A DNA stretch of 64,000 nt from Piscinibacter sp. XHJ-5. Lineage in GTDB: Bacteria > Pseudomonadota > Gammaproteobacteria > Burkholderiales > Burkholderiaceae_C. Shown here in pieces: positions 38,161-47,653 of the stretch. The first letter of the stretch is position 1, and each line of letters opens with the position of its first letter. A program made the position numbers and the translations under genes. The notes beneath the pieces were generated by a model, which was not told the origin of the DNA, made no database searches, and was given only the letters and a program-made list of their open reading frames with translations. Location of the stretch: NCBI RefSeq assembly GCF_029855045.1, contig NZ_CP123228.1:1178001-1242000 (forward strand), read 5' to 3'.

Positions 38161-38634
38161 ATGGCTGACGACAACCAGAACCCCGTATTCCAGATCCAGC
38201 GCATCTACCTGAAGGACCTGTCGCTGGAGCAACCCAACTCCCCGCAGATCCTGCTCGAGCAGGCGCAGCCCCAGGTCGACATCAACCTCGCGCTGGCCGC
38301 CGAGCCGGTCGCCGATGCCGTGTACGAAGTGAGTGTGACCGCCACCGTCACCACCAAGGTGAAGGACAAGGTGCTCTTCCTGGTCGAGGCCAAGCAGGCC
38401 GGCATCTTCGAGATCCGCAACATCCCCGAAGACCAGCTGCAACCGATCATCGGCATCGCCTGCCCGGGCATCGTGTACCCGTACCTGCGCGCCGTCGTCT
38501 CCGACATCTGCACGCGCGCCGGCTTCCCGCCGGTGATCCTGTCGGAAGTCAACTTCCAGGCGATGTACGAAGCGCAGCGCGCGCAGCAGCTGCAGCAGCC
38601 CAACGGCCCGGGGATCATCACCGGCGTCAACTGA
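38161..38634 (+). CDS. secB: Protein-export chaperone SecB
   Basis: SecB keeps preproteins unfolded and passes them to SecA. The 157-residue acidic protein shows [16 protein letters not shown], the hydrophobic groove strands and [16 protein letters not shown]. It lies 129 bases after grxC. That gap has a C/T-rich stretch and a CATAAT box near 38099, so a separate promoter is possible. gpsA follows six bases after the stop. Confidence 0.95.
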   Translation: MADDNQNPVFQIQRIYLKDLSLEQPNSPQILLEQAQPQVDINLALAAEPVADAVYEVSVTATVTTKVKDKVLFLVEAKQAGIFEIRNIPEDQLQPIIGIACPGIVYPYLRAVVSDICTRAGFPPVILSEVNFQAMYEAQRAQQLQQPNGPGIITGVN

Positions 38635-38640
38635 TCCGAG

Positions 38641-39624
38641 GTGAATCTCACCGTCCTCGGCGCCGGCGCCTGGGGCACTGCGCTGGCGATCAGCATCGGC
38701 GCGCGCCACGCGACGCGGCTTTGGGCGCGTGACGCCGCGCAGGCCGAGCGCATGCGGGGCGAGCGGCGCAACGAGCGCTACCTGCCCGGCGTGGCGTTGC
38801 CACCTGAGCTGCAGATCGACGACGACTTCGATGCCGCGGTGACGCACGCGCGGGATGGACTCATCGTCATCGCCACGCCGATGTCGGGCCTCGCCGCGAC
38901 GCTCGCGCGCCTGCCGGCCGATGCGCCCGGCGTGCTGTGGCTCTGCAAGGGTTTCCAGGAAGGGACCGGCGCTCTGGGGCACGAGATCGCGCGCAGCGTG
39001 TGTCCTGGCGCGCGCGTCGGCGTGCTCTCCGGGCCCAGCTTCGCGATCGAAGTCGCGCGCGGCCAGCCCACGGCGCTGGTGGCCGCCAGCGCCGACGCGG
39101 CCCTGTGCGAGGAAGCGGTCGCAGCGCTGCACGGCGACAGCCTGCGCGTATACACCTCGAGCGATCCGATCGGCGTCGAGGTGGGCGGGGCGGTGAAGAA
39201 CGTGCTGGCCATCGCCACCGGCATCGCCGATGGCATGCAGCTGGGCCTCAACGCCCGCGCTGCCTTGATCACCCGCGGCCTGGCCGAGATGACGCGCCTG
39301 GGTCTTGCGCTCGGCGCGCAGGCGGAAACCTTCATGGGGCTGAGCGGGCTGGGCGATCTGGTCCTCACCGCCACCGGCGACCTCTCGCGCAACCGCAAGG
39401 TCGGCCTGTTGCTGGCCCAGGGCAAGCCGCTGGCGCAGATCCTGCGCGAGCTGGGCCATGTGGCCGAGGGCGTCTACAGCGCCGCCATGGTGCGCCAGCG
39501 GGCCGGCGTGCACGGGGTGGAGATGCCGATCGCCCAAGCGGTGGTCGAGGTGCTCGATGGCCGCATCACGCCGCGGCAGGCGGTCGAGCAACTGATGGGT
39601 CGCGAGGCGCGGCCCGAACATTGA
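38641..39624 (+). CDS. gpsA: Glycerol-3-phosphate dehydrogenase [NAD(P)+]
   Basis: GpsA makes glycerol-3-phosphate for phospholipids. The 327-residue protein has the nucleotide loop [30 protein letters not shown], the catalytic Lys of [15 protein letters not shown] and [14 protein letters not shown]. Translation starts at GTG 38641, immediately after secB; the secB-gpsA pair is common in proteobacteria. Confidence 0.95.
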   Translation: MNLTVLGAGAWGTALAISIGARHATRLWARDAAQAERMRGERRNERYLPGVALPPELQIDDDFDAAVTHARDGLIVIATPMSGLAATLARLPADAPGVLWLCKGFQEGTGALGHEIARSVCPGARVGVLSGPSFAIEVARGQPTALVAASADAALCEEAVAALHGDSLRVYTSSDPIGVEVGGAVKNVLAIATGIADGMQLGLNARAALITRGLAEMTRLGLALGAQAETFMGLSGLGDLVLTATGDLSRNRKVGLLLAQGKPLAQILRELGHVAEGVYSAAMVRQRAGVHGVEMPIAQAVVEVLDGRITPRQAVEQLMGREARPEH

Positions 39625-39679
39625 GCGAGACGAACCACGACAGCGTCATCCAGGCTGCCGTCGTACAGCGCAGCAAGGG

Positions 39680-40150
39680 CTATGTGGAACCGGCGTAGCC
39701 GTTCTGCCGCCACGCCTCGAACACCGCCACCGCCACTGCATTGCTGAGGTTGAGGCTGCGCTGGCCCGCCAGCATCGGCAGCCGCACACGTTGCGCATCG
39801 GCGAACTCCCCGCGCACCGCCTGGGGCAATCCCGCGGTCTCGGCGCCGAAGACGAGCCAGTCGCCCGGTCGCCACGAGACATCGGCCAGGGGCCGCGACG
39901 CCCGCGTCGTGAAGGCGAACATGCGCTCGCGCTGGGGTTGCGCCTCGGCCACGAAAGCGGGCCACGAGGCATGCCGATGCACGCTCGTGTACTCGTGATA
40001 GTCGAGGCCCGCGCGCTGCAGCAGCTTGTCCTCCATCGAGAACCCCAGCGGCTCCACCAGATGCAGCGTGCAGCCGGTGTTGGCGGCGAGGCGGATCACA
40101 TTGCCGGTGTTCGGCGGAATTTCCGGATGGACGAGCACGATGCGGAACAT
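39680..40150 (-). CDS. trmL: tRNA (cytidine/uridine(34)-2'-O)-methyltransferase
   Basis: A small SPOUT methyltransferase acting on the wobble base of leucine tRNAs. The 156-residue protein starts MFRIVLVHPEIPPNTGNVIRL and has the knot motifs VFGAETAGLP and SLNLSNAVAVAVFE. ATG 40150. It lies 5 bases after comF on the same strand, so the two are probably co-transcribed. The 3' end is convergent with gpsA across 55 bases that show no terminator. Confidence 0.94.
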   Translation of the reverse strand: MFRIVLVHPEIPPNTGNVIRLAANTGCTLHLVEPLGFSMEDKLLQRAGLDYHEYTSVHRHASWPAFVAEAQPQRERMFAFTTRASRPLADVSWRPGDWLVFGAETAGLPQAVRGEFADAQRVRLPMLAGQRSLNLSNAVAVAVFEAWRQNGYAGST

Positions 40151-40155
40151 GTCGC

Positions 40156-40902
40156 TCACTCGCTCGGTGCCGGGGTGCGCGCCAGCACCCACACGTCGAC
40201 CTGCGCGGCGCCGGCCTGCTTGAGCACACGCGCGATCTCCGCTGCAGTGGCGCCGGTGGTCATCACGTCGTCGACGACGGTGATGCGCTCGGCGCGCAAC
40301 CCTGGCGGACGTCGCGGCTCGACCATGAACGCCGCCTGCACATTGGCCGCGCGGCGGTCGGGCGGGAAGGCGAGCTGGTGGGGCGTGTCCTTGATGCGCA
40401 GCAGCAGTGCGTCGTCGGCCGGACAGCCCAGCCATCGCGCGAGCCGTCGCGCGATCTGCCAGGACTGGTTGTAGCCGCGCTCGCGCAGTCGCGAAGCGGA
40501 CAGCGGCACGGGCACCAGCAGCTCAGGACGCGGCAGGCCGCTGTGCCGCCATGCCTCGAGCAGGCTCGTCGCCAACGGCGCCACGAGGTCGAGCGCCGCG
40601 TGGAACTTGAAGCGGCCGATGAGGCGGTCCCACGGATGTGCGTAGTCGAGCGCAGCGAGCGCCGCGTCGAACGGGGGCGGCTGCTTGACGCAGGCACCGC
40701 AGACCGTCGTTCCCTCGGGCACCTGCAAGGCGCACTGCCGGCAGCGCGCAATGGCGCGGATGAAGCGCTCGCGGCAGGCGCCGCAGACGCGGTCGCGGCC
40801 CCATTCGAAGCACAGCGCGCACTGGGTCGGCAAGGCCAGGGCGCGCGTGCGGGTGAGCAGTGAAGCGAGGACCAAGATCGGCTCGGAGGAGGACGCGGTC
40901 AA
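40156..40902 (-). CDS. comF: ComF-family phosphoribosyltransferase-like protein
   Basis: ComF-type proteins combine an N-terminal zinc finger with a PRTase domain and are linked to natural competence or DNA metabolism. Here CALCFEWGRDRVCGAC and CRQCALQVPEGTTVCGAC form the Cys clusters, and ITVVDDVMTTGAT is the PRPP loop. The start is uncertain: TTG 40902 (248 residues) just clears the divergent methyltransferase, while ATG 40941 (261 residues) would overlap it by 25 bases. ComF is often found alone without other competence genes, as here. Confidence 0.85.
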   Translation of the reverse strand: MTASSSEPILVLASLLTRTRALALPTQCALCFEWGRDRVCGACRERFIRAIARCRQCALQVPEGTTVCGACVKQPPPFDAALAALDYAHPWDRLIGRFKFHAALDLVAPLATSLLEAWRHSGLPRPELLVPVPLSASRLRERGYNQSWQIARRLARWLGCPADDALLLRIKDTPHQLAFPPDRRAANVQAAFMVEPRRPPGLRAERITVVDDVMTTGATAAEIARVLKQAGAAQVDVWVLARTPAPSE

Positions 40903-40903
40903 T

Positions 40904-40909
40904 ATACTG
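40904..40909 (+). promoter_or_regulatory. Candidate -10 box of the BioC-like gene, directly before the start codon
   Basis: TATACT ends 7 bases before ATG 40917. The only good Shine-Dalgarno match, GGAGGAGG near 40886, is about 25 bases away and upstream of this box. Transcription starting from it would exclude that match, so the mRNA would be leaderless. Confidence 0.4.
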
Positions 40910-40916
40910 CCGCCCC

Positions 40917-41825
40917 ATGGCCGAGCTCGATCCCACGCCATCGAGGCGTCTCGACGAAATCGCGGTATCGGCCGCGCTGCGGCGCCTGGCGCGCCGCGGC
41001 GAAGCGCCGTGGCTTCACGGCGAAGTGGCACGGCGCATGGCCGAGCGGCTCGCGCTGATCCGGCTGCAGCCGCAGCGCATCGCCGACTGGTGGTCGTTTC
41101 TCGGCGCCAGCGAAGCGCTGCTGCGCGCGGCCTATCCACAGGCCGACATCGTCGCAGTGGAGCCGACGCCGGAACTCGCCGCATGGCGCCGCGAAGCAGG
41201 CCGCGCGCCGTGGTGGTCGCCAAGGCGGCTGCTCTCCGCGTCGCCGGTCGTCCAGCTCGAGCGCGACGAGCTGTCTGCACCGGTGCAGCTCGTGTGGGCC
41301 AACATGATGCTGCACGCGGTCAAGGATCCGCCGGCGCTCCTTGCGCGCTGGCAGCGCGCGCTGTCGGCCGACGGCTTCGTGATGTTCTCCTGCCTGGGGC
41401 CCGACACCTTGCGCGAGCTTCGCGAGCTCTACGCGCGCTGCGGGTGGCCGCCGCCGGCCGCCGACTTCGTCGACATGCACGACCTCGGCGACATGCTGGT
41501 GCGGGCCGGCTTCGCCGATCCGGTGATGGACCAGGAGACGCTGCGGCTGAGCTGGTCGACGCCGCAGGCCGCCCTCGCCGAGCTGCGGACGCTCGGCGCC
41601 AACGCATCACCCTCGCGCCCGGCCGGTTTGCGCACGCCTCGCTGGAAGGCTTCCCTGGAGCGCGCGCTGCAGTCGCTCGCCGGCACCGACGGGCGCTTGA
41701 GCCTCGGCTTCGAGGTCGCCTACGGCCATGCCTTCAGGGCGCTGCCGCGTGCGCAGGCGGGCGAGCCGACGACGGTGTCGCTCGATGAGATGCGCACGCT
41801 GGTGCGGTCGGGTCGCCGCAAGTAG
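40917..41825 (+). CDS. BioC-like SAM-dependent methyltransferase with atypical motif I
   Basis: A 302-residue methyltransferase-fold protein similar to BioC, which methylates malonyl-ACP at the start of biotin synthesis. The region that should be the glycine-rich SAM loop (D-x-G-x-G-x-G) reads ADWWSFLGASEALL, with only one Gly. The acidic ribose-binding end VAVEPTPELAAW and later WANMMLHAVKDPPALL and MFSCLGPDTLREL are recognisable. No other bio genes are near. Activity as BioC is plausible but not certain. ATG 40917; an earlier frame start at 40860 lacks support. Confidence 0.75.
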   Translation: MAELDPTPSRRLDEIAVSAALRRLARRGEAPWLHGEVARRMAERLALIRLQPQRIADWWSFLGASEALLRAAYPQADIVAVEPTPELAAWRREAGRAPWWSPRRLLSASPVVQLERDELSAPVQLVWANMMLHAVKDPPALLARWQRALSADGFVMFSCLGPDTLRELRELYARCGWPPPAADFVDMHDLGDMLVRAGFADPVMDQETLRLSWSTPQAALAELRTLGANASPSRPAGLRTPRWKASLERALQSLAGTDGRLSLGFEVAYGHAFRALPRAQAGEPTTVSLDEMRTLVRSGRRK

Positions 41826-41938
41826 TCGGCCGGCCACCTTCGCTGCGCTAAAATCCTCAGGTTGACGGTCGGGCAGCCCGCGCATCGGTTGGTTTTTGAG
41901 GCGCTGGGTGCCTTGTGTGGAAGCGAGTACGCAGCGGT

Positions 41939-42505
41939 ATGTCGGCAACCACCTCAACCGGTACGTCCCATGCCATGGGGCGGTCCCCCTCAGTCCACGC
42001 GTACCGCTTCGGCCACGAGTCGAGCGGTCCGGCGGGCGAGTGGGCGGTCGAGTGGAAGCTCAAGCGCAACTGCTCGCTGGCACCTCGTCAGCTGCTCGGT
42101 TTCTACTCGGTGCTTTGCGCGTTGTCGCTTGCCGTTGCGTCGTTCTTCTGGTGGTACGGCGCCCGGATGGTGATGCCGTTCGCCTGGGTGGAACTGGTGG
42201 CGGTCGGTGTGGCGATGCTGGTCTATGCGCGCCACGCCGCCGACAACGAGTTCATCGCGCTGCGCGACGATCGTCTGACCGTCGAGCTCGCGTCGGGCAG
42301 CCGGGTGGAGAGGGTGGAGTTCCAGCCGCAGTGGGTGCGGGTGGAGCCGCAGGCGGGAGACGGCTCGCTGGTGGAGCTGTCGGGCCAGGGTCGCAGGATC
42401 GCGGTGGGGCGCTACGTGCGCCCCGAGCTGCGGCCGCAACTGGCCGATGAGTTGCGGACGGCGCTGCGCCATTCGAGACTGGGCGGCCCCTTCGGCGCGC
42501 AGTGA
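41939..42505 (+). CDS. DUF2244 family membrane protein
   Basis: A 188-residue protein with two membrane helices (LLGFYSVLCALSLAVASFFWW and FAWVELVAVGVAMLVYA), an N-terminal WAVEWKLKRNCSLAPRQ segment and a C-terminal beta-rich part ending in GRYVRPELRPQLADELRTAL. This is the DUF2244 pattern, often encoded upstream of cytochrome oxidase genes; its job is unknown. Start could also be GTG 41915 or a later Met. A TAAAAT box at 41849-41854 may be its promoter. coxB follows closely. Confidence 0.85.
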   Translation: MSATTSTGTSHAMGRSPSVHAYRFGHESSGPAGEWAVEWKLKRNCSLAPRQLLGFYSVLCALSLAVASFFWWYGARMVMPFAWVELVAVGVAMLVYARHAADNEFIALRDDRLTVELASGSRVERVEFQPQWVRVEPQAGDGSLVELSGQGRRIAVGRYVRPELRPQLADELRTALRHSRLGGPFGAQ

Positions 42506-42533
42506 ACGGAATTCTTGAACTGAAGTGACGACG

Positions 42534-43715
42534 ATGAAGACGATGAAAGCACTTTGGCAGACGCTCTCGCGGTGGGCGCTCGGTGCGGGCGCCATGCTCG
42601 CCACCTCGCTCGCGACGGCCGCGTCGGCCGTCAAGGACCTGCCGGGCGGACCGGCGGTCAACCAGCTCGACCTGCATCCGCCGATCACCGCGATCGCCGC
42701 CGAGCAGCGATGGCTGCATCACTTCATGCTGGTCATCTGCCTGGTGATCTTCATCGGCGTCTTCGCGGTGATGTTCTATTCGATCGTCAAGCACCGCAAA
42801 TCCAAGGGCGCCAAGCCCGCGAACTTCCACGAAAGCACCACGGTCGAGATCATCTGGACCATCGTGCCCTTCCTCATCGTCATCCTGATGGCGCTGCCGG
42901 CCACCAAGGCGGTGGTCGCCATGAAGGACACCAGCGCCGCCGATCTCACCATCAAGGCCACCGGCATCCAGTGGAAGTGGGGCTACGACTACCTGAAGGG
43001 CGAAGGCGAGGGCATCGGCTTCGTCTCCACCCTCGATGTCACCCATCGCGAGATGTCCGACTCCGGCAAGCCGCAGGGCGACGACTACCTGCTGAAGGTC
43101 GACAACCCCCTGATCGTGCCGGTGAACAAGAAGATCCGCATCATCACCACCGCCTCGGACGTGATCCATGCCTGGATGGTGCCGGCCTTCGGCGTCAAGC
43201 AGGATGCCATCCCCGGCTTCGTGCGCGACACCTGGTTCCGCGCCGAGAAGACCGGCGATTACTACGGCCAGTGCGCCGAGCTGTGCGGCAAGGAGCACGC
43301 CTACATGCCCATCCACGTGAAGGTCGTCTCCGCCGAGGAGTACACCAAGTGGGTCGAAGGCGAGAAGAAGAAGCTGGCTGCCAAGGCGGACGATCCCAAC
43401 AAGATCTGGACGCTGCCCGAACTGCAGGCCCGCGGCGAAAAGGTCTACAACGCGAACTGCGCGCAGTGCCACCAGCCCAACGGCAAGGGCGGCGGCCCCA
43501 TCAAGGCCCTGGACGGCTCCAGCGTCGTGCTCGACGCCGACAAGAGCAAGCAGCTGCACATCCTGCTGAAGGGAACCGACAAGGGCATGCCGTCCTGGCA
43601 GGCGATGAGCGACACCGAGATCGCCGCCGTCACCACCTTCACGAAGAACCACTGGTCCAACGCCACGGGGCAGCTGGTGCAGCCCGGTGACGTCGCCACC
43701 GCGCGCAAGCAGTAA
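42534..43715 (+). CDS. ctaC: Cytochrome c oxidase subunit II with fused cytochrome c domain
   Basis: Subunit II accepts electrons from cytochrome c at the CuA centre. The 393-residue protein has a signal peptide, two membrane helices ([20 protein letters not shown] and [18 protein letters not shown]), then CuA ligands: the first His in VIHAWMVP and [12 protein letters not shown]. The C-terminal heme-c motif CAQCHQ with later MPSW makes this a caa3-type fusion, giving the oxidase its own cytochrome. ATG 42534 chosen; GTG 42525 is possible. Confidence 0.95.
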   Translation: MKTMKALWQTLSRWALGAGAMLATSLATAASAVKDLPGGPAVNQLDLHPPITAIAAEQRWLHHFMLVICLVIFIGVFAVMFYSIVKHRKSKGAKPANFHESTTVEIIWTIVPFLIVILMALPATKAVVAMKDTSAADLTIKATGIQWKWGYDYLKGEGEGIGFVSTLDVTHREMSDSGKPQGDDYLLKVDNPLIVPVNKKIRIITTASDVIHAWMVPAFGVKQDAIPGFVRDTWFRAEKTGDYYGQCAELCGKEHAYMPIHVKVVSAEEYTKWVEGEKKKLAAKADDPNKIWTLPELQARGEKVYNANCAQCHQPNGKGGGPIKALDGSSVVLDADKSKQLHILLKGTDKGMPSWQAMSDTEIAAVTTFTKNHWSNATGQLVQPGDVATARKQ

Positions 43716-43744
43716 AGAACTCGCCGAACAAGGAATCGATCGCC

Positions 43745-45370
43745 ATGAGCGCTGTACTTCCCCACCACGGTGACCACGGTCACGAACACGATCACGCGCA
43801 CGACCACCCGCACGGATGGCGCCGCTGGGTCTACGCGACGAACCACAAGGACATCGGCACGCTGTATCTGCTGTTCTCGTTCACGATGTTCATCTTCGGC
43901 GGCATCTTGGCGCTGGGCATCCGCCTTGAGCTGTTCCAGCCGGGCCTGCAGTTCGTCAATCCGCAGCTGTTCAACCAGCTGACGACGATGCACGGCGTGA
44001 TCATGGTGTTCGGGGCCATCATGCCGGCCTTCGTCGGCTTCGCGAACTGGATGGTCCCGCTGCAGATCGGTGCCTCCGACATGGCGTTCGCGCGCATGAA
44101 CAACCTCAGCTTCTGGCTGTTGATCCCGGCCGCGCTGATGATCGTCATCTCGTTCTTCATGCCCGGCGGCGCGCCGGCTGCCGGCTGGACGCTGTATGCC
44201 CCGTTGACGCTGCAGATGGGCCCGTCGATGGATGCGGCCATCTTCGCGCTGCACATCATGGGCGCCAGCTCGATCATGGGCTCGATCAACATCATCGTCA
44301 CCATCCTGAACATGCGCGCGCCCGGCATGACGCTGATGAAGATGCCGCTGTTCTGCTGGACCTGGCTGATCACCGCCTATCTGCTCATCGCCGTGATGCC
44401 GGTGCTCGCGGGCGCCATCACGATGACGCTGACCGACCGCCACTTCGGAACCACGTTCTTCAATCCGGCCGGCGGCGGCGACCCGGTGATGTACCAGCAC
44501 ATCTTCTGGTTCTTCGGTCACCCCGAGGTCTACATCATGATCCTGCCGGCGTTCGGCATCGTGAGCGCCATCGTGCCGGCGTTCGCGCGCAAGCGCCTGT
44601 TCGGCTACACCTCGATGGTGTACGCCACCGCCTCGATCGCGATCCTGTCGTTCATCGTGTGGGCGCACCACATGTTCACGACCGGCATGCCGGTCACCGG
44701 CCAGCTGTTCTTCATGTACGCGACGATGCTGATCGCGGTGCCGACCGGTGTGAAGATCTTCAACTGGATCGCCACGATGTGGCGAGGCTCGATGACGTTC
44801 GAGACGCCGATGCTGTTCGCCGTCGGCTTCATCTTCGTGTTCACCATCGGCGGCTTCACCGGCCTCATCCTGGCCATGGCGCCCGTCGACATCCAGCTGC
44901 AGGACACCTACTACGTCGTCGCGCACTTCCACTACGTGCTGGTGGCGGGCTCGCTGTACGCGATGTTCGCCGGGGTGTATTACTGGGGTCCCAAGTGGAC
45001 CGGCGTCATGTACAACGAGACGCGCGGCAAGATCCACTTCTGGGGCTCGCTGATCTTCTTCAACGTCACCTTCTTCCCGATGCACTTCCTCGGCCTGGCC
45101 GGCATGCCGCGCCGCTACGCCGACTACCCGCTGCAGTTCACCGACTTCAACGTGGTCGCCTCGCTCGGCGCGCTGGGCTTCGGCCTGATGCAGGTGTACT
45201 TCTTCCTCTTCGTCGTGGTGCCGATGATGCGGGGCCAGGGCGAGAAGGCGCCGCAGCAGCCGTGGGAGGGTGCCGAAGGTCTCGAGTGGGAAGTGCCGTC
45301 GCCGGCGCCTTTCCACACCTTCGAGACGCCGCCCAAGCTGAATGCGGCAGCGACCAAGGTCATCGGCTGA
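43745..45370 (+). CDS. ctaD: Cytochrome c oxidase subunit I
   Basis: The catalytic subunit holding heme a and the a3-CuB site. The 541-residue protein has twelve helices and the binuclear-centre signature [17 protein letters not shown] with the cross-linked Tyr, plus HHMFTTG and the heme ligands HFHYVLV. Proton channel residues such as [10 protein letters not shown] and [16 protein letters not shown] are in place. Its N-terminal tail is unusually His-rich: nine His in residues 7-23. It is followed by a tiny assembly gene, ctaG and ctaE. Confidence 0.97.
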   Translation: MSAVLPHHGDHGHEHDHAHDHPHGWRRWVYATNHKDIGTLYLLFSFTMFIFGGILALGIRLELFQPGLQFVNPQLFNQLTTMHGVIMVFGAIMPAFVGFANWMVPLQIGASDMAFARMNNLSFWLLIPAALMIVISFFMPGGAPAAGWTLYAPLTLQMGPSMDAAIFALHIMGASSIMGSINIIVTILNMRAPGMTLMKMPLFCWTWLITAYLLIAVMPVLAGAITMTLTDRHFGTTFFNPAGGGDPVMYQHIFWFFGHPEVYIMILPAFGIVSAIVPAFARKRLFGYTSMVYATASIAILSFIVWAHHMFTTGMPVTGQLFFMYATMLIAVPTGVKIFNWIATMWRGSMTFETPMLFAVGFIFVFTIGGFTGLILAMAPVDIQLQDTYYVVAHFHYVLVAGSLYAMFAGVYYWGPKWTGVMYNETRGKIHFWGSLIFFNVTFFPMHFLGLAGMPRRYADYPLQFTDFNVVASLGALGFGLMQVYFFLFVVVPMMRGQGEKAPQQPWEGAEGLEWEVPSPAPFHTFETPPKLNAAATKVIG

Positions 45371-45392
45371 GCGATTTCAAGTGCGTGCAGTC

Positions 45393-45506
45393 ATGACGCC
45401 CGAAGACCGCAAGAAGCAGAACCTGCGACTCGCGCTGATCCTCGCGTCGGTCGCGGTGGCCCTGTTCGTCGGTTTCATCGCCAAGGCGGTCCTGCTGGGC
45501 CGCTGA
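45393..45506 (+). CDS. Cytochrome oxidase small assembly protein
   Basis: A 37-residue gene in the short gap between ctaD and ctaG: MTPEDRKKQNLRLAL then one membrane helix (ILASVAVALFVGFIAKAVLL) and GR at the end. A family with this pattern and place is known in burkholderial oxidase operons as a small assembly protein. ctaG begins 8 bases after it. Its role is inferred from position. Confidence 0.8.
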   Translation: MTPEDRKKQNLRLALILASVAVALFVGFIAKAVLLGR

Positions 45507-45513
45507 CATCGCC

Positions 45514-46128
45514 ATGACGCCATTGCCCCGCGAACCCGACACCGCCTTGCGCAGCGACAACCTGCGCATGGTGGGCAAGCTTGCGGTCATCGCGGCGCTG
45601 ATGTTCGCCTTCGGCTATGCGCTCGTGCCGGTGTACCGCGCAATCTGCTCGGCCCTGGGCATCAACGTGCTGTCGGTGTCCGAACGGGCCGTTCCGGGCA
45701 CGTCGAAGGCGGCGCCCAACACCCAGATCGACCGCTCCCGGACCATCACCATCGAGTTCGACGCCAATGCGCGCGGCCCCTGGGACTTCAAGCCGGCGCA
45801 GAGCAGCCTGCAGGTGCATCCTGGCGAGCTCGCCACCGTGATGTACGAGTTCCGCAATCGGCAGTCGCGCACGATGGCTGCGCAGGCCATTCCGAGCTAT
45901 GCGCCCAAGCAGGCCACGGCGCACTTCAACAAGCTCGAGTGCTTCTGCTTCAACGAATACACGCTGCAGCCGGGCGAAAGCAAGCAATGGCCGGTGGTGT
46001 TCGTCATCGATCCCAAGCTGCCGAAGGACGTGACCACCATCACGCTGTCGTACACCTTCTTCGAAGTCGGCGGCAAGGTTCCGGCCGCGCCGCTGGCCGC
46101 CGCGAAGACGCAGGGGCCGCAGTCATGA
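45514..46128 (+). CDS. ctaG: Cytochrome c oxidase copper assembly protein CtaG
   Basis: CtaG (Cox11) delivers copper to the CuB site in subunit I. The 204-residue protein has one N-terminal membrane helix and a periplasmic Ig-like domain with the copper motif ECFCFNEYTL and the GPWDFKPAQSSLQVHPGE strand region. ATG 45514. Its stop overlaps the next small gene. Confidence 0.95.
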   Translation: MTPLPREPDTALRSDNLRMVGKLAVIAALMFAFGYALVPVYRAICSALGINVLSVSERAVPGTSKAAPNTQIDRSRTITIEFDANARGPWDFKPAQSSLQVHPGELATVMYEFRNRQSRTMAAQAIPSYAPKQATAHFNKLECFCFNEYTLQPGESKQWPVVFVIDPKLPKDVTTITLSYTFFEVGGKVPAAPLAAAKTQGPQS

Positions 46129-46364
46129 CGGGCCCCCGGCGCGATCTGCACGACGCAGTGCGTCGCAAGGGCTCGTTCCTGCAGACCTTGCGCGCGGTGG
46201 CGTGGTCGTTCTTCGGCGTGCGCAAGTCGGCGGAGTACGAGAAGGACGTGAGCCAGCTCAACCCGGTGCACGTGATCATCGCCGGCGTGATCGGCGCGGT
46301 GCTTTTCATCGTGCTGCTGGTCGTGCTGGTGAACTGGGTGCTGACCAGCGGGGTGGCGGGATGA
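46125..46364 (+). CDS. DUF2970 family small membrane protein
   Basis: A 79-residue protein with the DUF2970 core GSFLQTLRAVAWSFFGVRKS and one C-terminal helix (VIIAGVIGAVLFIVLLVVLVNW). It sits between ctaG and ctaE, overlapping the ctaG stop by four bases, as in related genomes. A role in oxidase assembly is likely by association only. Confidence 0.87.
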   Translation: MTGPRRDLHDAVRRKGSFLQTLRAVAWSFFGVRKSAEYEKDVSQLNPVHVIIAGVIGAVLFIVLLVVLVNWVLTSGVAG

Positions 46365-46442
46365 TCCCAATCTTGGGCAGCGGCGCCTGATCGACGCGCC
46401 GCGAACGGAATACAGACAAGCAATTCGGTATCAGGAGAAATC

Positions 46443-47327
46443 ATGTCGGCAGCGACGCAACACGGGCACACGCCCTACTACTTCGTCCCGGCGCCCTCGC
46501 GCTTCCCGGTGATGGCGGCCACTGGGCTGTTCTTCGTCATCTTCGGCGCCGGCCAGTGGATCAACGGCGCCGACTGGGGCAAGTTCCTGGTGCTGTTCGG
46601 CCTGCTGTTCTGGGCCTACACCATGCAAGGCTGGTTCCGCCAGGCCATCGGCGAAAGCGAAGGCGGCCTCTACGGCGACCGCATCGACGTGTCGTACCGC
46701 TGGGCGATGAGCTGGTTCATCTTCTCCGAGGTCATGTTCTTCGGCGCCTTCTTCGGCGCGCTGTTCTGGTCGCGGCTTTACAGCATTCCGGTGCTGGGCA
46801 GCCTGCAGAACGCCATCCTCTGGCCCGACTTCAAGGCGGTGTGGCCCAGCCTGCAGCCCGGCGCCACCGCATCGCCGGCCGGCACCATCGAGCCTTTCGT
46901 GACGATGGGCCCGTGGCCCATCCCCACCATCAACACCGCGCTGCTGCTGACCTCGGGCGTCACGCTGACGCTGGCGCACCACGCACTGATCGCCGGCAAG
47001 CGCGGCCTGACCGTCGGCTGGATGTGGGTCACCGTGCTGCTGGGCGTGCTGTTCCTCGGGCTGCAGGGTTACGAGTACTACCACGCCTACCACGAGCTGA
47101 ACCTGCGTCTGGACTCCGGCATCTTCGGCTCGACCTTCTTCATGCTGACGGGCTTCCACGGCTTCCACGTGTTCGTCGGCATGCTGATGCTGCTGTTCAT
47201 CACCATCCGCATCATGCGGGGCCACTTCACGCCGCAGCGCCACTTCGGTTTCGAAGGCGCGGCCTGGTACTGGCACTTCGTCGACGTCGTGTGGCTGGGG
47301 CTGTACGTCATCGTCTACTGGTTCTGA
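46443..47327 (+). CDS. ctaE: Cytochrome c oxidase subunit III
   Basis: The 294-residue subunit III has seven helices, with SWFIFSEVMFFGAFFGALFW, GFHGFHVFVGMLML and WYWHFVDVVWLGLYVIVYWF typical of the family. It stabilises subunit I and may store oxygen. GGAG lies near the start ATG 46443. An intrinsic terminator follows. Confidence 0.96.
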   Translation: MSAATQHGHTPYYFVPAPSRFPVMAATGLFFVIFGAGQWINGADWGKFLVLFGLLFWAYTMQGWFRQAIGESEGGLYGDRIDVSYRWAMSWFIFSEVMFFGAFFGALFWSRLYSIPVLGSLQNAILWPDFKAVWPSLQPGATASPAGTIEPFVTMGPWPIPTINTALLLTSGVTLTLAHHALIAGKRGLTVGWMWVTVLLGVLFLGLQGYEYYHAYHELNLRLDSGIFGSTFFMLTGFHGFHVFVGMLMLLFITIRIMRGHFTPQRHFGFEGAAWYWHFVDVVWLGLYVIVYWF

Positions 47328-47345
47328 AGCGCCGCAGCGCCCGAC

Positions 47346-47372
47346 AAAAACGCCGCGGTTCGCGGCGTTTTT
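47346..47372. terminator. Bidirectional intrinsic terminator after ctaE
   Basis: A perfect 12-base stem (AAAAACGCCGCG with CGCGGCGTTTTT) around a three-base loop, ending in T-runs on both strands. It lies 18 bases after the ctaE stop and 9 bases after the stop of the convergent DUF2909 gene, so it can end both transcripts. It splits the oxidase subunit operon from the heme A and copper genes. Confidence 0.9.
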
Positions 47373-47381
47373 CTTGACGCT

Positions 47382-47606
47382 TCAGCGACCGGCGGGAACC
47401 CCGGTCGGCACGATCCATCCCAGCTTGTAGGCCAGCAGAATGCCGAGGAACAGCGCTACCGAAAGCGCCACGCGCAGCGCCAGGGCGCGCATCATCGTCG
47501 GCTTCTTGGGGCGCCCTTCGGCCTCCCGGTTGCGGATCATCGCCACGCCGGCGAAGGCGAGTGCGCTCAGGATGGCGATGAACGCGATGACGATCACGGT
47601 TTTCAT
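47382..47606 (-). CDS. DUF2909 family twin-helix membrane protein
   Basis: A 74-residue protein with two helices (VIVIAFIAILSALAFAGVAMI and ALRVALSVALFLGILLAYKLGW) separated by a basic loop NREAEGRPKKPTMMR. This matches DUF2909. It is the only minus-strand gene inside the oxidase cluster and faces surf1 divergently across 47 bases. Function unknown, but linkage to oxidase genes recurs in relatives. Confidence 0.85.
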   Translation of the reverse strand: MKTVIVIAFIAILSALAFAGVAMIRNREAEGRPKKPTMMRALALRVALSVALFLGILLAYKLGWIVPTGVPAGR

Positions 47607-47653
47607 GCGATCTCATTATCGTTGCCCGTCCTGCACCGTGAGCGCGTGACCCC

